In this document: piece after piece, positions 22,861 to 31,652 of the stretch
Position numbering within the stretch: the first letter of the stretch is position 1
Layout of the letters: each line of letters begins with the position of its first letter
DNA from: JAAYDY01 sp964500225
GTDB taxonomy: Bacteria; Planctomycetota; Phycisphaerae; FEN-1346; JAACEH01
Direction of reading: 5' to 3'
DNA: 34,628 nt
Assembly (NCBI GenBank): GCA_964500225.1
Contig: CAZCOA010000030.1
Span: 1 to 34,628, forward strand
Made by a program: the position numbers and the translations under genes
Notes under the pieces: model-generated
Database searches by the model: none
Seen by the model: only the letters and a program-made list of their open reading frames with translations
What the model was told of the DNA's origin: nothing

Positions 22861-24570
22861 ATGAAGCAGTTGTCCCGATGCCCGAGGATATGGTTGACTG
22901 TGGCGTTGTTGCTGGCGGCGTCGGCGGGTCCGGCCTGTTCGAGGGCCGGGGACTGCGCCGAGGCGGCGCTATGCGACGCGGGAGTCGCCTCGCCCCAGGC
23001 GGCTGCGTTGCTATGGATGACGCCCGTGGAGGCCCCGGGACGCCTGCTGGTGACGGATTGGGACGAATCGGTCGGTCCGGCGGCCAGTCTGAAGTTGCTC
23101 CTTGGCCCGGCGACGGTGGTTGTGCGTCCCGAGGCGTTGGCCGCCGGGATGCCCGAGGGCGGGGAACTGGGCATGGTGGTCCTGTCGCTCGGCACGGCCG
23201 ACGCGGCGGCGGTGTTCGCAACGGTTCGCCGGTACGCCGAAAGTGGCCGCACGGTCGTCGTGGACACGGCCGCCTATGCGGCCATGACCGGCGCGGCGCT
23301 GGTCATGGCGCCGACGGACCACGTGCGGATCGTCCACGAGAGCGATCTGGCGGCCGGGCTGAAGGTGGGCGACCGCCTGCCGCTGCACGGGCGCGGCAGG
23401 TTGGCGGCGTTGGCTGGCGTGGGCGACGGAATGGATACAATGGTGATCGCCGTGGCAGGGCCGGAGTCGGCGGCCGCGCTGGTTCAGCAACAGGTGGGCC
23501 GGGGTCGCCTGGTCGTGACCGATCTGCAAACGCCCGGCGAGCCGTACGTCTGGCATCCAGGGACGGTGTACAAGTACCTGTTCGCGGCCAATGCGGTGGG
23601 CAACCGGGCCCGGTTTGGCCGTCTCTGGCCGCGCAAGCCGACCTATGCCGAACTGGTGGAGCAGATGAAGGCCCTGGCGGCGGAGCATGCGGCCCTGGCG
23701 TGTCGCGCGGAAGGTCCTGCGGCGGGCGGCTACGAGATGTACAGCCTGACTATCGGCGATGCCGAGGCGCCGGGCCTGCTGATCCTGGGCTGCGTTCACG
23801 GTAACGAGTGGGAAAACGCCCTGGGCCTGGTCACGTTCGTGCGACATGTCCTCGAGCGGCCGGCGGAGGTCGGCTTCGATCCGCGCCACGTGCGGCTAAC
23901 GGTGGTGCCCGTGGTGTGCCCGTCGGGGTATGATAGCGTGTCGCGAGTGAACGCCAACGGTGTGAACCTGAACCGCAACGGCGACGTGAAGTGGCAGGAG
24001 TACACGGCGGCGGACACCAATGGCGACGGGGCGTATGGTCCGGGCGACCAGGACTGGAAAGGCGAGGCGCCGCTGAGCGAGCCGGAAACGCGGACGCTGA
24101 TGGGCATGGTCGCGCGAGGTCGGTTCCGTGCCGTGCTGGACCTTCACAGCAATCCGTCGGGGATGGGCTTCAACAAGCTGATGTCGAGCCGTTCGTCGCT
24201 GCCCGGGGCGGCGGAGGCGGCCGAGACGCTGGCACGGCGGTTCACGGAGCGCGTGGCCGGCCGCTACGTGTTGCGGCAACAGCACGAGAAGACGATCCAG
24301 CGGATCGTCAACGAGGGTCTGTGGAACGGTTCGTCGGGTCCGACGCTGAATGCGAGCACGTTCCTGGCGGCCGGCCGCCATAGCGTGTTGGTCGAGTTGC
24401 CGGGTGGATTCTGGATGCAGAATCCGGTTACCAGTGCGTACGGCACGTTTCTGTGCACGGACCTGGTGAGCGAACTGTGTGTGGCGTTTGTGGAAACCTA
24501 CGGCAAACTGCCCGCGGCGGCGGAGAGTCGTGCGGCGGCGAGCCCAATCCCGGAAGGAGAACAGCGATGA
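22861..24570 (+). CDS. Secreted zinc carboxypeptidase (M14 family)
   Basis: 569 residues. A signal peptide (IWLTVALLLAASAGPA) precedes a 240-residue N-terminal alpha/beta region that looks GATase1-like (TVVVDTAAYAAMTGAALV, GRGRLVVTDLQTPGEPYVW), and then the M14 domain. Zinc ligands are His313 and Glu316 (VHGNEWE) and His429 (LDLHSNPSG). Asn371-Arg372 (LNRNG) binds the substrate carboxylate and Glu512 (VELPGG) is the general base, so the set is complete. A DTNGDGAYGPGDQD stretch resembles a calcium loop. I chose the ATG at 22861 (GAGG 9 nt upstream); the ATG at 22852 overlaps that site. The stop overlaps the next gene as ATGA. Substrate could be peptide or peptidoglycan stem peptide. Confidence 0.88.
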   Translation: MKQLSRCPRIWLTVALLLAASAGPACSRAGDCAEAALCDAGVASPQAAALLWMTPVEAPGRLLVTDWDESVGPAASLKLLLGPATVVVRPEALAAGMPEGGELGMVVLSLGTADAAAVFATVRRYAESGRTVVVDTAAYAAMTGAALVMAPTDHVRIVHESDLAAGLKVGDRLPLHGRGRLAALAGVGDGMDTMVIAVAGPESAAALVQQQVGRGRLVVTDLQTPGEPYVWHPGTVYKYLFAANAVGNRARFGRLWPRKPTYAELVEQMKALAAEHAALACRAEGPAAGGYEMYSLTIGDAEAPGLLILGCVHGNEWENALGLVTFVRHVLERPAEVGFDPRHVRLTVVPVVCPSGYDSVSRVNANGVNLNRNGDVKWQEYTAADTNGDGAYGPGDQDWKGEAPLSEPETRTLMGMVARGRFRAVLDLHSNPSGMGFNKLMSSRSSLPGAAEAAETLARRFTERVAGRYVLRQQHEKTIQRIVNEGLWNGSSGPTLNASTFLAAGRHSVLVELPGGFWMQNPVTSAYGTFLCTDLVSELCVAFVETYGKLPAAAESRAAASPIPEGEQR

Positions 24571-26756
24571 GACACTTGGTGCAGTCGTCGGCGTCGTGGG
24601 CGATGGTCGTCCTGGCGGCGCTGTGTTGCGGATCGGCGGCCGTAGCTGCACAGGCGGACGCGACCTATCCCTGGCCGGAGGCGTTGTTCAGCGATCCGAC
24701 CGAGGTTGGGGACCTGGACATCTGGCGTCGCGTGGAAACCGCCGGCGGCGGGAAGGTGGAGTTGAGCACGGCCGTGCGCTACGGCGGGCGGTACGCGGTG
24801 CTCTGCACGGCGCCGGACTCGGGCGCCGAGCCGCGCCAGGCCCGTGTGATGGGACAGTACACGGGCCATCCCCGGTTCGCGGAGGCCAAGTCGTTCTGCT
24901 TGCGGGCGCACCTGCAATTCGGCAAGGACTTCAAGGCCGGTTCGGGATGCAGCGTCATGGCGCTGGGCAGTTTCAAGGCGCCGCCCGACGGGAACTACGA
25001 GGGGCACATGGTCGAGGTCGCCGTGAAGCAGCAGGGCGACGGCCTGGTGCTCTGTTTGTCTTCGTCCGAGAAGAAGGAAGGCAACACGGTCCTGAAGCCC
25101 AAGGCGTGGCATTGCGTGGAACTGCACGTGGTTCCCAAGGCCGAGGGCAAGGCCGACGTGGCGGTGATGCTCGACGGCAAGAAGGAACTGGCGGCGTCGG
25201 GCGTGGCGTTGCCGCGCAAGCCGGACGGCCTGGTGGTGGGGTTGCTCGAGTGTACCGGGTCGGCGGGCGGGTCGATCTTGGTGGACGAGGTGGAGGTGAC
25301 GGACGCTCCGACGGGTCCGCGCGAGGCGGCGGTCCGGCTGGCACATCCGAACTTTGTGCCGCGCATCGGCGCGCCGGTGGTGGCCCTGCTGACGGGCGAC
25401 CGGGAGAATGATCGCGTGGTGGCCACGTTGACGAGCAAGGCGGGGCTGAACCGGACGGTGTTCGAGGGCAAGGGACCGTTCGAGGGACGCGTGGATTTCC
25501 GCGTGGACCTGGCCGGGCTGCCGGCGTCCCAGTACACCCTGACGGTGACGTTGCAGGACGCCTCGGGCAAGCCGCGGGCGGCCGCCACATACAGCTACGC
25601 CAAGCCCTACGACGGCGACACCGAGTTCTCGATTGACGCGTCGAACGCGATCACCTACCAGGGGAAGAAGTTCTTCCCGGTGACGTCGTTCGGCCTGAAG
25701 CGGACCGAGATCGCCAAGTGGAAGCAGGAGCGGTACTGCAACCTCCTGTACGGCAAGGAGTGGGGCACGGAGCTGGTGGGCGTGCCGAAGTATAAGCGTC
25801 TGCTGGACGTGGCGGCCGAGCAGGGGATGAAGGTGATCGGCCCGGCGGCCGACGACCGCTTCGACCGCAAGGGGTTGCCGCCGTGGGATCCGGCGGCCAT
25901 CGAGGAATATCTGAAGGAATTTGTGAACCATCCCGGCGTGGCGTGGTGGATGTGGCGCGAGGAACCGATCAACTGGAAGTACGACGCCGCGACGGTGAAG
26001 TTGTGGTACGACCTGGTGAAGCGTCTGGACCCGAAGCGGATGCACGAGAATCTGGAGATGGGCAACTGCTACCAGATCGGCATTCTGCGGGCGAAGTTGG
26101 TGTACAACACGTGGCCGCACCTGGTGGGCGACGTGTACTCGTGGGACATTTACCCCATTGAGAACGAGCACGAGAAGTACGGTACGTTCGTCGATTACGC
26201 GCAGGTGGCGGACCGGGCGGTGAACTGGAACATGGGCCTGGTGCCGGTGATCGTGAATGTGGCGCCGGCCGACTGCACGCCGGGCAAGAAGGGCGGTACG
26301 CCGACGCCGGCTGAGATCGATTTCGTGTGCTGGCTGTCGATTGTGCACCAGGCCAAGGGCGTCCACTGGTACCCGTACCAGGGCAAGGTGCCGCCGGAGA
26401 ACTTCGTAGCGATGACAAAGTTCGTGGACGACACGACGGCGCTGACCGAGGCGATCCTGGGCGAGGCGTCGCCGGTGCCGGTGACGCATAAGGAGCAGGG
26501 CGGCGGCCGCGTGGACATTCGTGCGACGACGGACGGTCAGGGCAATGTGTATATCTTTGCCGTGAACCTGGGCCGCCAGGGCGAGAAGGTGACCTTCACG
26601 CTCGGCCGCCGGACCGACGGCAAGGCGTTGCCCGAGGGGCTCCAGGTGGAAGTGTACGGCCAGGATCGGACCATCGCCCTGAAGGGCTTGACGTTCACGG
26701 ACGACTTCGAACCGATCGGCGTCCGCATTTACAAGCTGGCAGGCGCGGCCAAGTAG
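24567..26756 (+). CDS. Secreted glycoside-hydrolase-like protein
   Basis: 729 residues. A signal peptide (MVVLAALCCGSAAVAA) precedes a beta-sandwich, laminin-G/concanavalin-like region at about 30-250 (DLDIWRRVETAGGGKVELS, DGLVVGLLECTGSAGG). An Ig-like linker follows to about 350, then a probable TIM barrel starting at ITYQGKKFFPVTSFGLKR, as in GH2/GH42-related enzymes. Candidate catalytic Glu residues lie in WWMWREEPINW and MHENLEMGN. YSWDIYPIENEH and GVHWYPYQGK match later barrel strands, and a small C-terminal beta domain closes the protein. I cannot name the GH family. The ATG at 24567 overlaps the peptidase stop and has GGAAGGAG upstream, so the two are coupled and probably act on one substrate outside the cytoplasm. 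Confidence 0.75.
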   Translation: MRHLVQSSASWAMVVLAALCCGSAAVAAQADATYPWPEALFSDPTEVGDLDIWRRVETAGGGKVELSTAVRYGGRYAVLCTAPDSGAEPRQARVMGQYTGHPRFAEAKSFCLRAHLQFGKDFKAGSGCSVMALGSFKAPPDGNYEGHMVEVAVKQQGDGLVLCLSSSEKKEGNTVLKPKAWHCVELHVVPKAEGKADVAVMLDGKKELAASGVALPRKPDGLVVGLLECTGSAGGSILVDEVEVTDAPTGPREAAVRLAHPNFVPRIGAPVVALLTGDRENDRVVATLTSKAGLNRTVFEGKGPFEGRVDFRVDLAGLPASQYTLTVTLQDASGKPRAAATYSYAKPYDGDTEFSIDASNAITYQGKKFFPVTSFGLKRTEIAKWKQERYCNLLYGKEWGTELVGVPKYKRLLDVAAEQGMKVIGPAADDRFDRKGLPPWDPAAIEEYLKEFVNHPGVAWWMWREEPINWKYDAATVKLWYDLVKRLDPKRMHENLEMGNCYQIGILRAKLVYNTWPHLVGDVYSWDIYPIENEHEKYGTFVDYAQVADRAVNWNMGLVPVIVNVAPADCTPGKKGGTPTPAEIDFVCWLSIVHQAKGVHWYPYQGKVPPENFVAMTKFVDDTTALTEAILGEASPVPVTHKEQGGGRVDIRATTDGQGNVYIFAVNLGRQGEKVTFTLGRRTDGKALPEGLQVEVYGQDRTIALKGLTFTDDFEPIGVRIYKLAGAAK

Positions 26757-26872
26757 CGTTCGCCTTGGGCCTCGGGTCCATGGGGTCGGAATCGGCTGGC
26801 GTGGACGACTTCGGCCGGACGATCGTGCGGCCATAAGCCGTAGGGGTTGTTTGAACGCATACCTGAGAATCA

Positions 26873-26930
26873 GAAGGCCTATATGGCGGCCCACGGCAAG
26901 TGTTTGCCGTGGGACCGCCATATAGCCTTC
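26873..26930. repeat. Long stem-loop, 26 bp
   Basis: The arm from GAAGGCC (26873) to CACGGCAA (26899) pairs with TTGCCGTG (26904) to GCCTTC (26930). It gives 26 base pairs with two single-base bulges (C26879 and A26914) and a 4-nt loop. It lies 117 nt after the glycosidase-like stop. No U-run follows on the plus strand, so it may be a 3'-end stabiliser, a REP-like element or a remnant of a small mobile element. Confidence 0.7.
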
Positions 26931-27274
26931 ATGGGGTTGCCGGGCGAGTGAGCCGGCGAAGTCGCCTGAGCGGCTGCGTCGGCGAAGCCGCCCGGAGGGC
27001 GTCTGCGGCTGCCGGCATGGGATGTTCTCGTTCCACGGGACGCTGCACCAGGATCCGGCGCCGGCCGCGGTCGTCAGGGAAGAAATGACGCCGTCAAACG
27101 TTGCACACCGTGAGAGCCCGCCCCCCGCATTGAAGAAGAGCTTCCGCTGTCTGGCCGCCGGACCCGTGAGCGGTTGTCCGTGCGCGTAACATGTGTCTTA
27201 CGCTTGACATGGCGACGGGGTGCGGGGGTCGGCCAGGCGGCGATGGTGTTCTTAGGCGCTGTTATCTGATGCGC

Positions 27275-27302
27275 TTGACAAGGGCAGGTTGACCCCTATA
27301 GT
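27275..27302 (+). promoter_or_regulatory. Near-consensus sigma-70 promoter
   Basis: TTGACA (27275-27280), 16 nt, TATAGT (27297-27302). The -35 is perfect and the -10 is 5 of 6. Transcription would start near 27309, about 84 nt before the start of the 153-residue protein. Confidence 0.8.
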
Positions 27303-27392
27303 ATGTGATCTCGGCCGACATGAAGGCGGGCGGCATCGGCGGGCTGGGGCCGAACGGAGCATGGCACCATGGTGTGGGAGGAACAATAGTTT

Positions 27393-27854
27393 ATGGCCAG
27401 CGTGGCGATTCTGACGAGCACATCGCCGTTGCGGAAGACGTCGTCTCAAGGGGGCGTGACGAAACAGCGGCTTAACATCGATGCTGCCATCCAGTTGGCC
27501 GACAAGTTCGACGTGGTGATCGTCGCTTCGACGGCCGCCGATGAGGTATTCGATTATATATCGCGGAATCTGCCGAGGTCGGCGAGGATCAAGTACCGGC
27601 TCTATGGTCGCAGTTTTTTCGCCAAGCGGCGGTCCGATGCCAACGACGACGGGCGCAACAGCGGATGGGAAACGATCTTGGCCGAGAACCGCGTGGAGTT
27701 CGAGCCGATTCTCAGCATGGCCCGCGGGGGCGAGAAACGCAAGTTCGATTGGCGGGCCATGGAAGATTTCGTGACGGACCCCAACGTCACGTTCGTCACC
27801 GGCGGCGAAGGGCAATTGTTCTACGCCAAGCCCCGGAAAGTGCGTAAGGCCTGA
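27393..27854 (+). CDS. Unrecognised 153-residue protein
   Basis: No family recognised. It starts ASVAILTSTSPLRKTSSQGG and continues with a hydrophobic strand-helix pattern (DKFDVVIVASTAADEVFDYI), suggesting a small alpha/beta cytoplasmic fold. A basic middle (YGRSFFAKRRSDANDDGRN) and a region ending DPNVTFVTGGEGQLFYAKP follow. No signal peptide, membrane segment or metal-binding Cys cluster is present. The real-gene case rests on a near-consensus promoter, a GGGAGGA ribosome site about 10 nt before the ATG, and normal amino acid composition. The leader also holds the palindrome CACCATGGTG (27365-27374). MarC follows about 95 bp downstream on the same strand and may share the transcript. Confidence 0.75.
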   Translation: MASVAILTSTSPLRKTSSQGGVTKQRLNIDAAIQLADKFDVVIVASTAADEVFDYISRNLPRSARIKYRLYGRSFFAKRRSDANDDGRNSGWETILAENRVEFEPILSMARGGEKRKFDWRAMEDFVTDPNVTFVTGGEGQLFYAKPRKVRKA

Positions 27855-27949
27855 CGGATCGCCGCCTGGTCCGGGGAAGGCCCGGTCCCCATGCCCCGCG
27901 CGGCTGCAAGCGGCCGCCGGACATGTTGCTCTTGGGAAGCGTGTGCACC

Positions 27950-28555
27950 ATGGAATTCCTTGCGGCAGTGGCGTTGGCGTTTGTGCCGCTGTTTGTGGCC
28001 ATCGACGTGCCCGGCCTGATCCCGATCTTCGTGGGCATGACGTCCGAGATGGATCAGTGCCGCCGGCGGCGCATCGTTTTCCAGGCGACGATTGTCAGCG
28101 TGGCGATTGCATTCACGTTTTCCTTGTCGGGGCTGTCCATTTTCCGGCTCCTGTCGATCCAGGTCCAGGATTTCCAGATCGGCGGCGGGATGCTGTTGTT
28201 TTGCTATGCCATCATGGATATTCTGGCCAGCGGACGCCGGATGCGTCGTAACGATATCGCGGTGGGGATCGTGCCGCTGGCGACGCCGCTCGTGGCCGGA
28301 CCGGCGCTGCTGACGACCATTATCCTCATGCAGGCCCAGCATGGGCAGGCCGTGACGCTGACGGCCCTGACGGCGAACCTGGCGCTGGTTTACCTCGGGC
28401 TGCGGTCGGCGGAATGGTTCTCGGCCCACATTGGCCGCGAGGTCCTCGGCGGCATCTCCAAGGTGTTCATGGTCCTGCTGGCCGGCATCGGCGTCATGAT
28501 GGTTCGCAAGGGGGTCATGTTCTACGTTGTCCATGGCGCCGCCGCAGCAGGATAG
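27950..28555 (+). CDS. MarC family membrane protein (UPF0056)
   Basis: 201 residues with about six membrane helices, the MarC/UPF0056 pattern. The N-terminus EFLAAVALAFVPLFVAIDVPGLIPIFVGMT carries the family's acidic-Pro-Gly segment in helix 1. The internal repeat IVPLATPLVAGPALLTTIIL holds the conserved P-L-A-x-P-L-x-A-G-P motif. Function is not settled; E. coli MarC is not the multidrug resistance factor it was once thought to be. An in-frame ATG at 27923 would add 9 residues; I prefer 27950 because it opens at the usual family position and has GGGAAG upstream. It lies in the inner membrane. Confidence 0.85.
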   Translation: MEFLAAVALAFVPLFVAIDVPGLIPIFVGMTSEMDQCRRRRIVFQATIVSVAIAFTFSLSGLSIFRLLSIQVQDFQIGGGMLLFCYAIMDILASGRRMRRNDIAVGIVPLATPLVAGPALLTTIILMQAQHGQAVTLTALTANLALVYLGLRSAEWFSAHIGREVLGGISKVFMVLLAGIGVMMVRKGVMFYVVHGAAAAG

Positions 28556-28642
28556 AGGCGGTCTTCGCCGCAACGCTGCCCCGCCACACACCACAGCGGA
28601 AGAGGTTCCCTTTTTGTTCCGGGTCGGCTACCATGGGCGCCC

Positions 28643-29977
28643 ATGAGCCCACGGTTCAGCCGACATGTCGCTGCAACGTTCGTCGCCTACCTGGCGGGCC
28701 TGGCGGCAAATCTCCTCGTCAGTATCCTGGTGTCGCGGCTACTGGGTCCGGAGAAGACCGGTCGCCTGGTGATGGCCATGGTCGGGCCCAACGTGCTGGC
28801 GCTGGTCGGGACGCTGGGGCTTCCTGCGGCGGTGAGCCATTTCCTGAGCCGTCGGCCGGACGACGCACGGCGGATCGCCGCGTCGGCCCTGGCGTTGTCC
28901 CTGGCCTGCGGGGCGGCGCTGGCCGGGGCGTACCTGGCGGCGTTGCCGTGGGCGGCCCGTGCGGCGGGCGTGGCGCTGCCCCTGGCGGCACTGGCGGCCG
29001 CTGTGATTCCGCTGGAGATTCTGATTCAGACCACAATGGCCGTATGCCAGGGGCGGCAGGCCTTCGGCCGGCGGATGGCCATTCTCTTGTCGTACCGGTG
29101 GCTGTACGCGGCGCTGGCGGCCGGGGCGGTGGCTCTCGGGCATCGCGAGCCGACGGCCATCGTTGCGGCGAGCGTGGCGGCCTACCTGCTGGCCGACGTG
29201 GCGGCGCTGGCGATGGTGCTTCGGCTCGTGCGAGGGGGCACGCGCCGCGGCGACAACGACGGCGGGAGCGGGCCTCATGAGGAATCGTCGGCACGCGGCG
29301 GGCTGGTGCGGGCCATGGCGGCTTACGGCTGGCGAGCTCATGTCTCGGCGGTGCTGATGGTGCTGCTCCTGCGGGCGGACGTGTACCTGGTGCGATGGCT
29401 GACGGGAGACGCCGCCGAGGTGGGATTCTATTCGCGCAGTGTGCAAGTGGCCGAGGTGGTGCTTCTTTTCCTGCTGGCGGTGGAGAACGTGCTGTTCCCG
29501 CGGATGAGCAGCCTGGCGGCGGGGGAGATTCCCCGAGCGGCGGCGGCCTTGTGCCGTCGCGGGCTGGCGGCGGGGCTGGCCCTGGCGGTTGCTTTCGAGG
29601 CGGCGTCGCACTGGCTGATCGTGGCGCCGTTCGGCGAGGCGTTCGCGCCCAGCATCGCGCCGCTGCGGATTCTGTTGCCGGGGGTGCTGGCGGTGGGCTT
29701 TGCGCGGATGCTGTTCGCGGTGTTCTATGCCCAGGAGCGGCCGTGGGCGCCGGCCGTGGTGACGGCGGTCGCCTTGGTGCTGGTCACGGGACTGGACCTG
29801 GCGCTGATTCCGCGGTGGGGCATCGAGGGTGCGGCCGCAGCGTCGTTGGCGGGCTACGCCCTGGCGGCTGCGGCGGCGCTGGCGTGGTTTGCCCGGCGCA
29901 ACGGGATGCGTGCGCGCGATTTTCTTATTCCCCGGTGCGAGGATTGGGCAATGCTGAGGTCGATGCTATCGCACTGA
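28643..29977 (+). CDS. Polysaccharide flippase (MOP superfamily, Wzx/MurJ-like)
   Basis: 444 residues, almost all in 12 or so hydrophobic helices. The N-terminus (FVAYLAGLAANLLVSILVSRLLGPEKTGRL) is the classic polysaccharide-synthesis protein start. Later helices match the oligosaccharide flippase pattern (DVYLVRWLTGDAAEVGFYS, LLAVENVLFPRMSSLAAG). It would flip lipid-linked sugars across the inner membrane; the substrate is unknown and no glycosyltransferase lies beside it. The ATG at 28643 has no good ribosome site, and the upstream -10-like TACCAT (28629-28634) has only a poor -35. It converges on the sensor-kinase operon, with 142 bp between the stops and no clear terminator. Confidence 0.85.
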   Translation: MSPRFSRHVAATFVAYLAGLAANLLVSILVSRLLGPEKTGRLVMAMVGPNVLALVGTLGLPAAVSHFLSRRPDDARRIAASALALSLACGAALAGAYLAALPWAARAAGVALPLAALAAAVIPLEILIQTTMAVCQGRQAFGRRMAILLSYRWLYAALAAGAVALGHREPTAIVAASVAAYLLADVAALAMVLRLVRGGTRRGDNDGGSGPHEESSARGGLVRAMAAYGWRAHVSAVLMVLLLRADVYLVRWLTGDAAEVGFYSRSVQVAEVVLLFLLAVENVLFPRMSSLAAGEIPRAAAALCRRGLAAGLALAVAFEAASHWLIVAPFGEAFAPSIAPLRILLPGVLAVGFARMLFAVFYAQERPWAPAVVTAVALVLVTGLDLALIPRWGIEGAAAASLAGYALAAAAALAWFARRNGMRARDFLIPRCEDWAMLRSMLSH

Positions 29978-30119
29978 GTGTTCCGGCGGCAATATCCGCG
30001 TGAGGCTGTGGGCCGCATCCTGCACATCTCGGCGGCATGGCTACCCGGCGCCCGGCCCTTCATTTCCCATGACATGCGGGCGTGGACGGATGTTCCTCCG
30101 CCCCTGGCGGTGGTGGTGC

Positions 30120-31631
30120 TCAGGCGGTTTCCATGTGTCCGGGGCCCGCGCCCTGGGCGGCGGGCGATGCGGGCGACTCGGCGGTCTGGACCGGAACGGT
30201 GAAGCGGAACGTGGAGCCCTGACCGACCTTGCTTTCGACGCCAATGGTGCCGCCCCAGTTTTCGACAAGCCGCTTGGCCGTGGGCAGTCCGAGCCCGAGT
30301 CCGCTGACGTTTCCGGTGAACCATTCCTCGACCTGGAGGAAATCGCTGAAGATGTCGTCCTGGTGCTGTGGGGAGATGCCCGGGCCGCTGTCGCTGACGG
30401 CGACCTCGATCTTGTCGGGGGCGACGGGTCGCGCGGCGACGACGATATGAGCCACCTTGCCCTGGGAGAATTTGACGGCGTTGTCGAGGAGGTTGTCCAG
30501 GACGAGGGCGAGGTGCTCGACGTCCACCCGGACGGGCGGCAGGCCGTCGGCCAGCTCGATGCGGATGTCGGCGTGATCGCCGCCGTGGCGGCCGACGGTG
30601 CGCGTGACGCTGCGCTGGATTACCTCGGCCAGGTTCACGGCGAAGGCCTCGTGACGCAGTTCCTCGGCACTGAGGCTGGCATAGCGCAGCAGCGTCTCGA
30701 TAAGCATCTTCAACTCGGCGGCGCGGGATTCGACCAGACGAAACGCCTGGGCGAGGTCTTCGTGGAGGGGGCCGTACTTGCCGCTGGCGATAAGGCTCAG
30801 GTATCCGGTGACGATGGTCAGGGGGGTCTTGAGCTTGTGGCTCATCAGGGCGAGGAAATCGCGCTGGAGCTTTTCCTTGCGGCGCTCGCGAGTGACGTCG
30901 CGGAAGACGAACGCCAGGTTGGTCAGGGCGCCGGCGGGATCGAGGATCCGGGTCCATCGCCCGGAAAGATAAACGCTCGGGCTGACGTTCAGCTGTTCGA
31001 GCTCGACCGTGACGGAACGCTCGGTGGTGTTTTGGAGAGTCTGTGCATCGGGCGTCATGGCGAATCCGTCGAACAACTCGAAGACGTTGCGTCCGAGGCA
31101 CTCGACGTCGGTCTTGCAGAGAAGAATCTGGGCCTGGCGGCTGACGAGGGTGGTTTTCAGGGCCCCGTCGGTGATGATGATGCCGTGGCTGAGGTCTTCG
31201 ATGACGGCGTCGAATTTCTGCCGCTCGGCGATCATGGAGCGGTAGTACTTGATGCGGAGAAGGTTCCTGACGCGGGCCAGCAGCTCGGTCTTGTCGAAGG
31301 GTTTGCTGACGAAATCGTCGGCGCCGCAATCGAGGCCGCGGATGCGGTCCTCGCTGTCCTTCAGGGCGGTGATCATGACGACGGGGATGACGCTGGTGGC
31401 CTCGTCGGCGCGGAGGCGTCGGCAGACCTCGTAGCCGTCCATCTTCGGCATCATCACGTCCAGCAGGATGAGGTCCGGGTTGACGGCGGCCACCTTCTGG
31501 AGCGCCTCTTCCCCGTCGGAGGCGGTCTCGGTGGCGTAGCCGGCGGCGCGGAGGTTGATCTCCAGAAGGCGGACGTTGGCCGGATTATCGTCTACGATCA
31601 GGATCTTGCCGACTTCGCCGACGTGTGACAT
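30120..31631 (-). CDS. REC-PAS-histidine kinase hybrid
   Basis: 503 residues, cytoplasmic. An N-terminal receiver domain (1-125; acidic pocket D14-D15, phospho-acceptor Asp58 in LLDVMMPKMDG, Lys110 in SKPF) is followed by a PAS-like domain (about 138-247). The HisKA dimerisation helix has His265 (LMSHKLKTPLT), and the HATPase_c domain (about 365-485) has N-box DNLLDNAVKFS, G1 DSGPGIS and G2 GLGLGLPTAKRLVENWGG. All catalytic parts are intact. The receiver-first layout suggests it is phosphorylated by another kinase, most likely the sensor encoded 21 bp upstream, and then changes its own kinase output. AAGGGGG lies about 10 nt before the ATG. No DNA-binding domain is present. Confidence 0.92.
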   Translation of the reverse strand: MSHVGEVGKILIVDDNPANVRLLEINLRAAGYATETASDGEEALQKVAAVNPDLILLDVMMPKMDGYEVCRRLRADEATSVIPVVMITALKDSEDRIRGLDCGADDFVSKPFDKTELLARVRNLLRIKYYRSMIAERQKFDAVIEDLSHGIIITDGALKTTLVSRQAQILLCKTDVECLGRNVFELFDGFAMTPDAQTLQNTTERSVTVELEQLNVSPSVYLSGRWTRILDPAGALTNLAFVFRDVTRERRKEKLQRDFLALMSHKLKTPLTIVTGYLSLIASGKYGPLHEDLAQAFRLVESRAAELKMLIETLLRYASLSAEELRHEAFAVNLAEVIQRSVTRTVGRHGGDHADIRIELADGLPPVRVDVEHLALVLDNLLDNAVKFSQGKVAHIVVAARPVAPDKIEVAVSDSGPGISPQHQDDIFSDFLQVEEWFTGNVSGLGLGLPTAKRLVENWGGTIGVESKVGQGSTFRFTVPVQTAESPASPAAQGAGPGHMETA

Positions 31632-31652
31632 GGCACGTACCCCCTTGCGGTG

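Larger units (their letters stand above)
26757..27392. other. 636-bp intergenic region with hairpin and promoter
   Basis: No gene is seen. It contains the long hairpin at 26873-26930 and the promoter at 27275-27302. Between them, 26931-27270 is GC-rich with two near-copies of CGGCGAAGYCGCC (near 26957 and 26983) and nothing I can assign. Confidence 0.6.

Noticed and set aside
24498..26921. Minus-strand open frame of 807 codons under the glycosidase-like gene
   Set aside because: Mirror frame with no recognisable domain. The plus-strand gene has a signal peptide, a strong ribosome site and coupling to the peptidase.
26931..27270. Two near-copies of CGGCGAAGYCGCC as a CRISPR or tandem array
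   Set aside because: Only two short imperfect copies with no regular spacer. No CRISPR array was seen anywhere in the window.
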